Notes: generated by a model from the sequence alone, not told the origin. 64,000 nt of DNA from Agreia sp. Leaf210 (GCF_001421485.1 NZ_LMKK01000002.1:62001-126000), one strand, 5' to 3'. Shown: positions 7,971 through 18,091, counted from the stretch's first letter. A program made the numbers and translations.

Positions 7971-9623
7971 ATGCCGTCTGGCCCATTGATCGTCCAAAGC
8001 GACCGCACCGTCCTCCTCGAGGTCGCGCATCCCGATGCCGAGAGCGCGCGCCACGAGCTCGCGGTGTTCGCCGAGCTCGAGCGCGCTCCCGAGCACATCC
8101 ACACCTATCGCATCACGCGACTCGGGTTGTGGAACGCGCGAGCGGCAGGCCACGAGGCCGCCGAGATCCTCGGCACGCTCGAGCGCTACTCGAAGTTCCC
8201 GATTCCCCAGGCCGTCTCGATCGACATCGAGGAGACCGTGGCCCGCTACGGCCGCCTCGTCATCGAGCGCGACGAGGAGGGCGGGCTTCTGTTGCGCGCC
8301 ACCGACTCCGCCGTGCTCAGCCAGATCGCGTCGGGCAAGAAGATCGCTCCGCTCCTGGTCGAGCGACGCGCGCCCGACACGTATGCGGTCGCCCCCTGGG
8401 CGCGAGGCCAGCTCAAGCAGGAACTGACCAAGCTCGGGTGGCCCGCAGACGATCGCGCCGGATACACGCCGGGAACCCCGCATGAGATCGCGCTCCAAGA
8501 AGACGGCTGGGCGCTGCGCGACTACCAGAAGCTCGCCGTCAGCAACTTCTTCGAGCGGGGCTCGGGCGTCGTCGTCCTCCCCTGCGGCGCGGGCAAGACT
8601 CTCGTCGGTGCGGGAGCGATGGCGACCGCGAAGACGAACACCCTCATCCTCGTGACGAACACGGTCTCGGCTCGGCAGTGGCGCAGCGAGCTCCTGAAGC
8701 GGACGACGCTGACCGAAGACGAGATCGGCGAGTACTCGGGCCAGCTCAAAGAGGTCAAGCCCGTGACCATCGCGACGTACCAGATCCTCACCGCCAAGCG
8801 GAAGGGCGCCTACGCTCACCTCGAGTTGCTCGACGCCCTCGACTGGGGACTCGTCGTCTACGACGAGGTGCATCTGCTTCCCGCGCCCGTGTTCAAGCTC
8901 ACCGCCGAGCTGCAGGCCCGTCGCCGCCTCGGCCTGACGGCCACGCTGGTTCGCGAAGACGGCCGCGAGGGCGACGTGTTCAGCCTCATCGGACCCAAGA
9001 GGTTCGACGCCCCTTGGAAGGAGATCGAGGCCCAGGGCTTCATCTCACCCGCGGAGTGCTTCGAGGTGCGCATCGATCTGCCTCAGAACGAGCGGCTCGA
9101 ATACGCGGCGTCGGCCGACGACGAACGGTATCGCCTCGCCGCGACGGCTCCCGCGAAACTGGATGTCGTCAAGCGGCTCATCGAGAAACACTCCGGCGAG
9201 CGCATCCTGGTGATCGGCCAATACCTCGACCAGCTTCAGCAGCTCGAGGCGGAACTCGGAGTGCCGTCTCTCACGGGTGCCACCCCGGTGGCCGAACGCG
9301 AGCGGCTCTACGAAGCCTTCCGCGACGGAACCGAGCCCATCCTCGTGGTGAGCAAGGTCGCGAACTTCTCGGTCGACCTGCCCGAGGCGAGCGTCGCCAT
9401 CCAGGTATCGGGGTCGTTCGGCTCGCGCCAGGAGGAGGCCCAGCGGCTCGGCCGCCTGCTGCGACCGAAGGAGTCCGGCCTGTCGGCCAACTTCTACACG
9501 CTCGTGGCCCGCGACACCGTCGACCAGGACTTCGCGCAGAACCGGCAACGCTTCCTCGCCGAGCAGGGCTACAGCTACACCATCCTCGACGCCGACGAAC
9601 TGAGCCCGCAGCCCGCCCTCTGA
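7971..9623 (+). CDS. XPB/ERCC3-type DNA repair helicase
   Basis: The product is a 550-aa superfamily 2 helicase. Residues 1-150 form the XPB N-terminal damage-recognition-like domain. The helicase core has Walker A PCGAGKT (204-210), the DEVH box (298-301), TATLVRED (motif III region), and motif VI QRLGRLLRP near the C terminus. A thumb-like segment follows the first core domain. The protein unwinds DNA 3'-5' and is linked to nucleotide excision repair by family. The ATG at 7971 is chosen because the upstream part of the open frame is not family-like and a -10 box precedes it. Confidence 0.92.
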   Translation: MPSGPLIVQSDRTVLLEVAHPDAESARHELAVFAELERAPEHIHTYRITRLGLWNARAAGHEAAEILGTLERYSKFPIPQAVSIDIEETVARYGRLVIERDEEGGLLLRATDSAVLSQIASGKKIAPLLVERRAPDTYAVAPWARGQLKQELTKLGWPADDRAGYTPGTPHEIALQEDGWALRDYQKLAVSNFFERGSGVVVLPCGAGKTLVGAGAMATAKTNTLILVTNTVSARQWRSELLKRTTLTEDEIGEYSGQLKEVKPVTIATYQILTAKRKGAYAHLELLDALDWGLVVYDEVHLLPAPVFKLTAELQARRRLGLTATLVREDGREGDVFSLIGPKRFDAPWKEIEAQGFISPAECFEVRIDLPQNERLEYAASADDERYRLAATAPAKLDVVKRLIEKHSGERILVIGQYLDQLQQLEAELGVPSLTGATPVAERERLYEAFRDGTEPILVVSKVANFSVDLPEASVAIQVSGSFGSRQEEAQRLGRLLRPKESGLSANFYTLVARDTVDQDFAQNRQRFLAEQGYSYTILDADELSPQPAL

Positions 9624-9633
9624 CGCGCGAGCC

Positions 9634-10173
9634 TCAGTACAGGATGCGCTGCGTGAGCAGGTGGTCCTGCCAGAGACCCGCGATGTTCAGATAGGCGGGG
9701 GCGACGCCGATGGGTTCGAACCCCGTTCGCTCGAGAACGCGCCGAGACGCGGCATTGTCGGGCAGAACACTGGCCTCGAGTCGGTGCAACCCGATCGCAT
9801 CACGGCTGTGAGCGATGAGCGCCTCCAGCGCTGCCGTGGCCAGCCCGCGCCCTGTCTGCGAGGCATCGATCCAATAGCCCACGCTCGCGCTCTGAAACGG
9901 TCCTCGAACGATGTTCGAGAGGTTCAGCCGGCCGACGATACGATCCCCTGCGGCGAGAACGAGCGGCAACCCGGATCCGGCCTCGTACTGCGCGAGCTGT
10001 GCGGCCGCTGTGCCCGCCTGGTGCGCCGCCGTGAAGAACTCTTCCGTGCGCTTCGGCTCCCACCGCGCGAGATGCTGCCGATTACGGGAGTAGGCCTGCG
10101 CTATCTCGTCGGCATCCTCTTTGCGAAGGAGCCGGAGGACGATGTCGTCTGTCAGAGCCGCGGCGAAAGTCAC
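9634..10173 (-). CDS. GNAT acetyltransferase, RimJ/RimL type
   Basis: The 179-aa protein matches the ribosomal-protein N-acetyltransferase-like branch. It has IVLRLLRKEDADEIAQAY at the N terminus, SVGYWIDASQTGRGLATAA, which is the acetyl-CoA loop, and LHRLEASVLPDNAASRRVLE typical of RimJ/RimL. The substrate is unknown. GTG at 10173 is chosen as start because a -10 box (TACGAT) lies 6 nt upstream; the open frame extends farther but without family similarity. It is convergent with the helicase gene, 10 bp away. Confidence 0.85.
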   Translation of the reverse strand: MTFAAALTDDIVLRLLRKEDADEIAQAYSRNRQHLARWEPKRTEEFFTAAHQAGTAAAQLAQYEAGSGLPLVLAAGDRIVGRLNLSNIVRGPFQSASVGYWIDASQTGRGLATAALEALIAHSRDAIGLHRLEASVLPDNAASRRVLERTGFEPIGVAPAYLNIAGLWQDHLLTQRILY

Positions 10174-10179
10174 CGGTCG

Positions 10180-10185
10180 ATCGTA
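10180..10185 (-). promoter_or_regulatory. -10 box of the GNAT gene (leaderless)
   Basis: TACGAT (minus strand) ends 6 nt before the GTG at 10173; no ribosome site is seen. Confidence 0.5.
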
Positions 10186-10280
10186 ATGCTCTCTGCACGC
10201 TCGACGTGCGTTAGCACGGCTCCCAGGAAAGTTGACTTTTGTTCCCCAACTACTCCCAGACAACGCCCAGAATACCCGCA

Positions 10281-10286
10281 GATACT
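10281..10286 (+). promoter_or_regulatory. -10 box of the response regulator gene (leaderless)
   Basis: GATACT lies 6 nt before the ATG at 10293, without a ribosome site. Confidence 0.45.
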
Positions 10287-10292
10287 AATCTC

Positions 10293-10982
10293 ATGACTGG
10301 ACCCCGAATCCTTATCGTCGATGACGAACCCAACATCCGCGACCTGCTTACCACGAGCCTCCGTTTCGCAGGCTTCGCCGTGCGCGCTGTCTCCAATGGC
10401 GCGCAGACTATTTCCGCCGTTCTCGAGGAAGAACCCGACCTCATCATCCTCGATGTGATGCTGCCCGACATGAACGGTTTCGGCGTCACGAAGCGACTGC
10501 GGGCATCTGGTTATACCGCTCCCATCCTGTTCCTCACGGCGAAGGACGACACCGAAGACAAGATCACCGGCCTTACCGTCGGTGGCGACGACTACGTCAC
10601 CAAGCCGTTCAGCCTCGACGAGATCGTCGCGCGGATCAAGGCGATCCTGCGTCGCACGATGCAGGCCGACGAAGACGCCATCATCCGCGCCGGCGAGCTG
10701 ACCATGGACCAGGACACGCACGAGGTCTACGTCGGAGACGAGGCCATCGAGCTGAGCCCCACGGAGTTCAAGCTGCTGCGTTACCTGATGCTGAACCCCA
10801 ACCGCGTGCTGTCGAAGGCACAGATCCTCGACCACGTCTGGGAGTACGACTTCAACGGCGACGCCGGCATCGTCGAGAGCTACATCTCGTACCTGAGGCG
10901 CAAGCTCGACGCTCATTCCGAGGAGTCACTCATCCAGACCAAGCGCGGTTTCGGATACATGCTGAAGGTCTCGAAGGCATAG
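10293..10982 (+). CDS. OmpR/PhoB-family response regulator
   Basis: The 229-aa protein has a complete receiver (ILIVDDEPN with the acidic pair, LIILDVMLPDMNG with the phospho-acceptor Asp, FLTAKDD, and DYVTKPF with the Lys) and a winged-helix DNA-binding domain (LTMDQDTHEVYVGDEAIEL, YISYLRRKLD, KRGFGYMLKV). It pairs with the histidine kinase that follows after 40 bp. The closest type by sequence is the actinobacterial TrcR/MprA-like group; the signal is unknown. The ATG at 10293 starts the conserved domain. Confidence 0.9.
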   Translation: MTGPRILIVDDEPNIRDLLTTSLRFAGFAVRAVSNGAQTISAVLEEEPDLIILDVMLPDMNGFGVTKRLRASGYTAPILFLTAKDDTEDKITGLTVGGDDYVTKPFSLDEIVARIKAILRRTMQADEDAIIRAGELTMDQDTHEVYVGDEAIELSPTEFKLLRYLMLNPNRVLSKAQILDHVWEYDFNGDAGIVESYISYLRRKLDAHSEESLIQTKRGFGYMLKVSKA

Positions 10983-11022
10983 GGCGGTTTACCCAGGCGC
11001 CTGGCGTAATCTGATCTGCGAC

Positions 11023-12768
11023 ATGCAGCACATAATCCTCAGGCGCTGGAACGCGATCTCCTTGCGCAACAAGATCACCGGCGTGACTGTGCTGATGCTT
11101 ACCTTCGGCCTCGTCGTGTCGGGCATCGGCACCATGACAGTGCTGCGCACCTACCTGATGAATCAGGTAGATGTGCGTCTGCAGAATGCCTATGCGGAGC
11201 CCACGTCTGTTCTCGGTCCCGACGCCAACCAGCGCGGCTTCGACCTCGACGATGTGCTCTCGGCACCGAAGACGTACTTCGTCGCCCTCCTCGATGCCAA
11301 CGGTCAGCCAATCGTCACCAACTGGAGCGGCACCGGACTCCCGGCGCCGATGGTCGCCGGCATCGGCATGTCTACGGCAACGACCTTGGCCGACGCGCGC
11401 TTCACGGTGCACAGCACCAAGGGATCAGCGGATTGGCTCGCCGTCGCAATGGTTCTGCCGGTCGACGACTACGGCACGAACAACACGCTCGTGATCGCCC
11501 AGTCGCTCGAAGACACCGAGAACACGACCACCACCTACCTGTCGATCTTCTTGGCCTTCGGTATCGGTGTGGTCGTGCTCGGTGCCATGCTCACCCGCTT
11601 GCTCGTGACCAGCACTTTCGCTCCCCTCAGGCAGGTCGAACGCACCGCGGCCGCCATCGCGGACGGCGGCGACTTCAGCCAGCGCATGGCTGTCGAGACG
11701 CCGAATACAGAGGTGGGTCGACTCAACAAGTCGCTCAACACCATGCTCAGCCGCATCGACAGGGCGTTCGACGACAGAGCCCGAACGATCGAGCAGATGC
11801 GCCGCTTCGTCGGCGACGCCAGCCACGAGTTGCGCACTCCCCTGGTCTCCGTGCGCGGTTATGCCGAGCTCTATCGCATGGGCGCTCTGCAGACCCCCGA
11901 CGACGTGAGCCAGGCCATGGATCGCATCGAGAAGGAGGCGATCCGCATGGGGTCGCTCGTCGAGGACCTCCTCGAGCTCGCGCGACTCGACGAGACCAAG
12001 CCGCTGAAGCTCAGTCCGGTCAACCTCATCCCGATCGCCATGGATGCTGCCCTCGACGCGCGGGCCTCCAGCCCGGGCCGCGTCATCCGCGTCTCGACCT
12101 CGCGGCCGTCCGATCCCATCATCACGTTCAACCCGGCCCTGGCCGTGGCGCCCGAGAGAGCGCAGGATGCCGATGGCACGTCGTCGCAGCCCGACCAGTC
12201 CGCGACCGGCTCGATCCCGTTCTCGTCTGCGTTCGCCCGGCTTCGCCGTCGCAGCGGACGAACGGGTGCGACCGCGCCTGATTCATCGGACGATCTCGTC
12301 GTGCCCGCGACGGTGACACCCTCGTTCGAGCTCGAGCACGCCACAGATGAGAACGCGATTCAGCCCCTGGTGATGGCCGAAGAGAACAAGATCCGCCAGG
12401 TGCTCGCCAACCTCATCGGCAACGCCCTGCGCTTCACCTCCGACGACAGCCCGATCGAACTCGCCGTCAGCGTCGACGAGCGCAACCGGCTGGCCACGGT
12501 CGACGTCATCGACCATGGCGAGGGAATCCCTCCCCAGATCCGCGAGAAGATCTTCCAGCGCTTCTGGCGTGCCGACAGCTCCCGCACCCGGGAGACGGGC
12601 GGCAGCGGCCTCGGCCTCGCGATCGTGTCGTCGATCGTAGCCGCGCACGGTGGAACCGTGCGCGCTCTCGAGACAGACGGCGGAGGAGCGACCTTCCGGG
12701 TGTCGCTTCCTCTCCTCGTCGAGCAGGCCTCCGCCGAGTCATCCACAGAGGGCGCTCCGACCGTCTGA
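11023..12768 (+). CDS. sensor histidine kinase with a large insert before the ATPase N-box
   Basis: The 581-aa kinase has two membrane segments (about 18-40 and 175-195) around an extracellular sensor region, a HAMP domain, a HisKA domain with SHELRTPL (His268), and a HATPase domain with NLIGNAL (Asn463), DHGEGIP and GGSGLGLAIV. The His-to-N-box distance is about 195 residues, roughly 80 more than usual. The extra segment (near 345-440) is Pro/Ser/Arg-rich and ends in an acidic stretch. It is the partner of the regulator at 10293-10982. Confidence 0.9.
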   Translation: MQHIILRRWNAISLRNKITGVTVLMLTFGLVVSGIGTMTVLRTYLMNQVDVRLQNAYAEPTSVLGPDANQRGFDLDDVLSAPKTYFVALLDANGQPIVTNWSGTGLPAPMVAGIGMSTATTLADARFTVHSTKGSADWLAVAMVLPVDDYGTNNTLVIAQSLEDTENTTTTYLSIFLAFGIGVVVLGAMLTRLLVTSTFAPLRQVERTAAAIADGGDFSQRMAVETPNTEVGRLNKSLNTMLSRIDRAFDDRARTIEQMRRFVGDASHELRTPLVSVRGYAELYRMGALQTPDDVSQAMDRIEKEAIRMGSLVEDLLELARLDETKPLKLSPVNLIPIAMDAALDARASSPGRVIRVSTSRPSDPIITFNPALAVAPERAQDADGTSSQPDQSATGSIPFSSAFARLRRRSGRTGATAPDSSDDLVVPATVTPSFELEHATDENAIQPLVMAEENKIRQVLANLIGNALRFTSDDSPIELAVSVDERNRLATVDVIDHGEGIPPQIREKIFQRFWRADSSRTRETGGSGLGLAIVSSIVAAHGGTVRALETDGGGATFRVSLPLLVEQASAESSTEGAPTV

Positions 12769-12852
12769 CCCGGAGCCGCTCGCGTCTACCGTTGCAGCTG
12801 CCGATCGATTCATCGGCGTCAGTGCAACAGAGACGAGAGAGCAGGCACCATC

Positions 12853-13143
12853 ATGAGCCAATACCAGGTCGACAGCGAGGCCGTCAGCGCGAGCGCCGCA
12901 TCCATCCGCAATACGATCGAGCGCATTCAGGCCGACGTCACGGCCATGCACGGCCAGCTGACATCGCTCGAGGGCAGTTGGACAGGCCAGGCGGCTGTGG
13001 CGTTCCAGGCGGTCGTGCTCGACTGGCGTGGTACCCAGACCCGCGTCGAAGAGAGTCTCGCCTCGATCACCCAGGCGCTCTCGGCGGCGGCACAGACCTA
13101 CGCCGACGTCGAGCTGCAGAACATGCGCATGTTCTCTGCGTAG
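12853..13143 (+). CDS. WXG100 (ESAT-6-like) protein
   Basis: The 96-aa protein has the WXG100 size and motif: two helices separated by SWTG (W43-G45), with conserved flanks LEGSWTGQAAVAFQAVV. Members are secreted by type VII (ESX) systems or act inside the cell as dimers. No ESX machinery genes (EccC, EccD, MycP) are near, so it is an orphan here. It ends 130 bp from groEL with a terminator between them. Confidence 0.9.
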   Translation: MSQYQVDSEAVSASAASIRNTIERIQADVTAMHGQLTSLEGSWTGQAAVAFQAVVLDWRGTQTRVEESLASITQALSAAAQTYADVELQNMRMFSA

Positions 13144-13198
13144 CCGGCACCGGCCGCCTGCGGCGGCTTCGGCCTCGGCTCTGACGGGCGAAACGACG

Positions 13199-13230
13199 AA
13201 GCGGGCGGCTCCCGAAGGAGCCGCCCGCTT
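13199..13230. terminator. terminator between the WXG100 gene and groEL
   Basis: A 14-bp perfect stem (AAGCGGGCGGCTCC with its complement) closes on a CGAA loop. It serves two convergent genes. Confidence 0.85.
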
Positions 13231-13272
13231 GTGTCTTGTCTACTCAGACCGGAGTCTGGTCGGACGTGGGAC

Positions 13273-14919
<1,647 letters not shown>

Positions 14920-14927
14920 TCAAAGAA

Positions 14928-14954
14928 TTAGCACTCCATTGGAGAGAGTGCTAA
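14928..14954 (-). promoter_or_regulatory. CIRCE operator (HrcA site) of groEL
   Basis: TTAGCACTC, 9 nt, GAGTGCTAA is a perfect match to the consensus. A further half-site (TTGGCACTC) follows at 14962-14970. HrcA represses groEL from this element until heat shock. Confidence 0.95.
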
Positions 14955-14999
14955 GACAATATTGGCACTCAGGGCAGGTGAGTGCAAGCTGCGACGACG

Positions 15000-15027
15000 A
15001 ACGCCGCCCGCTTTCGCGGACGGCGTT
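15000..15027 (-). terminator. terminator of the cold-shock gene
   Basis: AACGCCG and CGGCGTT pair around an inner CCGC/GCGG stem and TTTC loop. The hairpin lies 50 bp past the stop of the leftward csp gene. Confidence 0.65.
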
Positions 15028-15077
15028 CAGAGTGTCGGGCGTCGCCGGTCGGCGACGCACTGTGCGGGCGAGGAGGG

Positions 15078-15281
15078 CTAGGCGAGCCTGACGGCTTCGG
15101 CCTGAGGTCCCTTCGCTCCGGTGCCTACTTCGAAGACAACCTGCTGGCCTTCTTCGAGCACCTTGTAACCGCCCATCTCGATCGCCGAGTAGTGCACGAA
15201 GACATCCTGTCCTCCCTCGTCGACGGTGATGAAACCGTAGCCCTTTTCAGCGTTGAACCATTTCACGGTTCCGTTCGCCAT
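15078..15281 (-). CDS. cold-shock protein CspA family
   Basis: The 67-aa single-domain protein binds nucleic acid as an RNA chaperone. It shows [16 protein letters not shown] (RNP1) and VFVHYSAIE (RNP2) and ends in AEAVRLA, the full length of the family. The ATG at 15281 is the standard start; longer open frames upstream are not family-like. An inverted repeat lies 107 bp upstream in what may be its leader or promoter. Confidence 0.95.
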   Translation of the reverse strand: MANGTVKWFNAEKGYGFITVDEGGQDVFVHYSAIEMGGYKVLEEGQQVVFEVGTGAKGPQAEAVRLA

Positions 15282-15387
15282 TGTTACTCCCCATTGCCGA
15301 ATGTGTGTCGTCAGGACACCCGCTGGAACACGGGCGACCAAGGCCGATACTAATCAGCGAGATGCCCCGAATTCAGGCGTTGACATC

Positions 15388-15406
15388 GAAACGGAATATC
15401 CGTTTC
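15388..15406. promoter_or_regulatory. 19-bp palindrome, possible operator
   Basis: GAAACGGA, ATA, TCCGTTTC is a perfect 8-bp inverted repeat. It lies between the leftward csp start and the end of the LytR_C gene. It has no T-run and is AT-rich at the centre, so it looks more like a protein-binding site than a terminator. Confidence 0.4.
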
Positions 15407-15467
15407 CGCATCTCAACATGACGGAAACATCACCGAAATATGGGGTCGAGGCGGCAGGCTCCGATAA

Positions 15468-16103
15468 CTACTGCACGGGCTCGTCTGTCGAGCCGTCGGC
15501 AGACGGCTCGATGAAGTCTGCGCCGAGAACCACGGTGAGCTGAGCGCCTTGGAACTGATCCGACTGCTCGACCCTGATCGCGGTGATCGACAACGTGACT
15601 CCGTTGGCCGCGGCATCGGCCGTCGCCTTGGTGAACAGTGAGTTCGCCAGCCCGAGAGCGGCCGCCTCCTGAGCGGGGTCGACGTAGTAGACCGTGGTCG
15701 TCTTGAAGTCGGTGGCACTCGCGTTGGCGGTCGAGCCGATGCCCGCCCATCCGGCCTCACGCATCGCGTCGCCGACGCTCGCGGCGAGCCCGACCGTCTC
15801 TGTGCCGTTGAGCACGGTGACCGTAGCCGCGGGGTCGACGACCGGTGTCACCTCGGGTGTGGGCGTCGGAGTCGGGGTCTGCGTGGCAGCGGTCGTGCCG
15901 CCGCCGAGCAGATCGTCGAATTTGATGCTGTCGTTGATGACGGCGAGAGTGATGACTCCACCGGCGACGATGACGCCGGTTGCGAGAGCGGCCCACGCGA
16001 ACGCGATCCATCCTCGGCCCTTGCGCCGCGGCCCGCGGTGCGCTCCCGTGCGATGGAGATCTGCGGGGATGGTGTCGAAGCGATCTGTTGGAGGCTTGGC
16101 CAT
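15468..16103 (-). CDS. LytR C-terminal domain protein, membrane-anchored
   Basis: The 211-aa product has a basic N-terminal tail, one membrane segment (about 31-56, WIAFAWAALATGVIVAGGVITLAVI), a Thr/Pro-rich linker (TPTPTPTPEVTP) and a LytR_C domain (TVTVLNGTETVGLAASVGDAMREAG to the C terminus). LytR_C domains occur in envelope proteins, sometimes without the catalytic LCP domain, as here. The function is unknown. It follows the DUF3263 gene by 16 bp and is co-transcribed with it. Confidence 0.85.
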   Translation of the reverse strand: MAKPPTDRFDTIPADLHRTGAHRGPRRKGRGWIAFAWAALATGVIVAGGVITLAVINDSIKFDDLLGGGTTAATQTPTPTPTPEVTPVVDPAATVTVLNGTETVGLAASVGDAMREAGWAGIGSTANASATDFKTTTVYYVDPAQEAAALGLANSLFTKATADAAANGVTLSITAIRVEQSDQFQGAQLTVVLGADFIEPSADGSTDEPVQ

Positions 16104-16119
16104 GGTGTGGTCTCGGGTC

Positions 16120-16422
16120 CTAGTCGTCGAGGGACGTGAGGCGCACGGATCGTGCCGCCGTCCTGGCATCCCGCACACGGTGCAGTCTCTTGATGAGCAT
16201 CGGGTCGTGAGCGAGGGCGGAGGGCGAATCGATGAGAGCCCCCAGCAGTTGATAGTAGCGGGCCGCCGACAGCCCGAATTCGTCGCGGATGGCCTGTTCC
16301 TTGGCGCCCGCATGCTTCCACCATGTGCGCTCGAAGGCCAGGATCGCGATGTCGCGAGCGCTCAGGCGCAGCGTCGAGCCGTCGCCCTCATGCTGCTCAT
16401 CGAGATTCTTCGCGACACCCAC
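16120..16422 (-). CDS. DUF3263 protein (small helix-turn-helix-like)
   Basis: The 100-aa protein contains SARDIAILAFERTWWKHAGAKEQAIRDEFGLSAARYYQLLGALID, written here in part, which matches the DUF3263 pattern: a helix-turn-helix-like fold common in actinobacteria next to LytR_C genes. It may be a DNA-binding regulator of the envelope gene after it. GTG at 16422 is preferred because GGAGG lies just upstream, although the 4-nt spacing is short; an upstream ATG at 16470 is the alternative. Confidence 0.75.
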   Translation of the reverse strand: MGVAKNLDEQHEGDGSTLRLSARDIAILAFERTWWKHAGAKEQAIRDEFGLSAARYYQLLGALIDSPSALAHDPMLIKRLHRVRDARTAARSVRLTSLDD

Positions 16423-16523
16423 GCGGCCTCCACATCCTGCCGGGAACCGTCGGGCCCCGATCATGAACATCCTATGGTTCGCATCCTTTGCATCACCCGA
16501 ATGGGCCGGGCATGCCGCGATAC

Positions 16524-16994
16524 CTAGGTGCTGGCCCTGAACATCGTGCGATGCGGGATGCCGCCCTCGACGAATTCATCGCCCACCACGACGAAGCCGA
16601 ACGCGGCGTAGAGGCTCTGGATGTAGCTCTGCGAGTGAAGCAGCATCGGCTCCGCCCCGAACAGCTCGACGACCCGGGCGAGGAGCAGCTGAGCGAGCCC
16701 GCGGCCCCGGTACGCGGCGCCGACGACCACGCGGCCAGGTAGCCGATGCGCGTCGCCGTACTCTGCTAGCTCGTCGCGGAGCACCCGGAGATAAGCGGCC
16801 ACGTCCCCGTTCTCACCCGGGATCCACAGGTGGACGGTGCTCGCCTCCCTGTCGCGACGGTCGAGTTCGCTCTCGTCGACTCTCTGCTCGACGAAGAACA
16901 CATCGGTGCGGAGCTTGATGATCTCGTACAGCTCGACCGTGGTCAGCTCGCTCCAGCTCTTCTGCACGATCGCGGGTACGGGTTCGAGGGGCAT
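16524..16994 (-). CDS. GNAT acetyltransferase, ElaA-like
   Basis: The 156-aa protein has the ElaA pattern: LTTVELYEIIKLRTDVFFVEQ near the N terminus, an acidic stretch ESELDRRD, and VVVGAAYRGRGLAQLLL as acetyl-CoA loop, followed by AFGFVVVGDEFVEGGIPH. The substrate is unknown in the family. The ATG at 16994 is supported by a -10 box 8 nt upstream. It is divergent from msrB. Confidence 0.88.
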   Translation of the reverse strand: MPLEPVPAIVQKSWSELTTVELYEIIKLRTDVFFVEQRVDESELDRRDREASTVHLWIPGENGDVAAYLRVLRDELAEYGDAHRLPGRVVVGAAYRGRGLAQLLLARVVELFGAEPMLLHSQSYIQSLYAAFGFVVVGDEFVEGGIPHRTMFRAST

Positions 16995-17002
16995 GGCAGA
17001 GA

Positions 17003-17008
17003 AGTTTA
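17003..17008 (-). promoter_or_regulatory. -10 box of the ElaA-like gene (leaderless)
   Basis: TAAACT (minus strand) lies 8 nt before the ATG at 16994; no ribosome site. Confidence 0.5.
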
Positions 17009-17077
17009 CTGTGATGATGGAAGAGCCCTGACGATCGCGATGCCGTGATCAGACGGCGACACAGGAGGGTCTTTTCG

Positions 17078-17479
17078 ATGGGTTACGACGTTCAGAAGAG
17101 CGATGAGGACTGGCGCGCGGAGCTGTCAGCCGATGAGTACGCCGTGCTGCGTCAGGCCGCGACGGAGCGTCCCTGGACGGGCGAGCTGCTCGACGAGGGC
17201 CGCGAGGGCACCTACCGGTGCAAGGCGTGCAGCGCAGAGCTCTTCCGCAGCACGACGAAGTTCGACTCACACTGCGGCTGGCCGAGCTTCTACGACCCGT
17301 CGACGACCGACGCCGTCGAGTTGATCACGGACTCCACGCTCGGAATGGTGCGCACCGAGGTGCGCTGCGCCGCGTGCGGCTCGCACCTGGGCCATGTCTT
17401 CGACGACGCACCGCAGACCCCCACGGGTGACCGCTACTGCATGAACTCGATCTCGCTCGAGTTCGATCCCGCCGAGTAA
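17078..17479 (+). CDS. msrB: peptide-methionine (R)-S-oxide reductase MsrB
   Basis: The 133-aa enzyme reduces methionine-R-sulfoxide in oxidised proteins. Zinc is held by two CxxC pairs (C48/C51 and C97/C100). The catalytic Cys is C121 in RYCMNS, and C66 in SHCGWPSF can act as resolving Cys. An AGGAGG ribosome site lies 9 nt before the ATG. The nitroreductase gene follows after 4 bp, so the two form an operon with a redox theme. Confidence 0.96.
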   Translation: MGYDVQKSDEDWRAELSADEYAVLRQAATERPWTGELLDEGREGTYRCKACSAELFRSTTKFDSHCGWPSFYDPSTTDAVELITDSTLGMVRTEVRCAACGSHLGHVFDDAPQTPTGDRYCMNSISLEFDPAE

Positions 17480-17483
17480 CGGG

Positions 17484-18032
17484 GTGGCATCCGTCTTCGA
17501 TGCCCTGCACGAGCGCCGCTCGAGTTCGAAGGTCTCAAACGAGGCGCCGAGTCACGACGAGATCCTCGAGCTGGTCGAAGCCGCCGGCCAGGTGGCCGAC
17601 CACTCCGGCCTGACTCCGTGGCGGGTCATCGAGATCCGAGGAGAGTCCCGGCGGCTCGTCGGCGAGAGCCTCGCCGCGGCATCCGGCCTGCACGGGCACG
17701 ACGCAGAGAAGAGCATCCGCAAGTCGTTCCGTGCACCGCTGCTGCTCGCGGTGGTCGTCTCGCCGCGGCCCAGTGTGAAGGTGCCCTACTGGGAACAGGA
17801 GGCCGTCGCATCCGGTGTCGCCCATGCTCTCACCCTGCTGCTGCACGAACGCGGCTACGGCGCGATGTGGCGCACGGGCATCCAGACGCGCAGCGAGGCC
17901 GTGCGCATCGCGCACCGTCTCGGACCCGACGAGCAGATGCTGGGTTGGATCTACACGGGTCGGCGGGTCGATCGCCCCCGGGAACGACGGCGCTCTCGAA
18001 TCGACGTCGCCAGGCACGTCTCGACCCTCTGA
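17484..18032 (+). CDS. nitroreductase-family oxidoreductase
   Basis: The 182-aa protein has the FMN-binding nitroreductase layout. RRSSSKVSNEAPS is the N-terminal FMN loop, DHSGLTPWRVIEI the substrate-side loop, HALTLLLHERGYGAMWRTG the dimer helix, and QMLGWIYTG the end of the fold. Members reduce nitro compounds or quinones with NAD(P)H; the substrate is unknown. It starts with GTG 4 bp after msrB. Confidence 0.85.
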   Translation: MASVFDALHERRSSSKVSNEAPSHDEILELVEAAGQVADHSGLTPWRVIEIRGESRRLVGESLAAASGLHGHDAEKSIRKSFRAPLLLAVVVSPRPSVKVPYWEQEAVASGVAHALTLLLHERGYGAMWRTGIQTRSEAVRIAHRLGPDEQMLGWIYTGRRVDRPRERRRSRIDVARHVSTL

Positions 18033-18076
18033 TCGAACCTGGGTCGAATCGATTCGAACCGCGGTCCTCCGAGGGA

Positions 18077-18082
18077 TAGGAT
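18077..18082 (+). promoter_or_regulatory. -10 box of the MFS gene
   Basis: TAGGAT lies 9 nt before the GTG at 18092; slightly longer spacing than the other leaderless candidates. Confidence 0.35.
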
Positions 18083-18091
18083 CGAGTTCTC

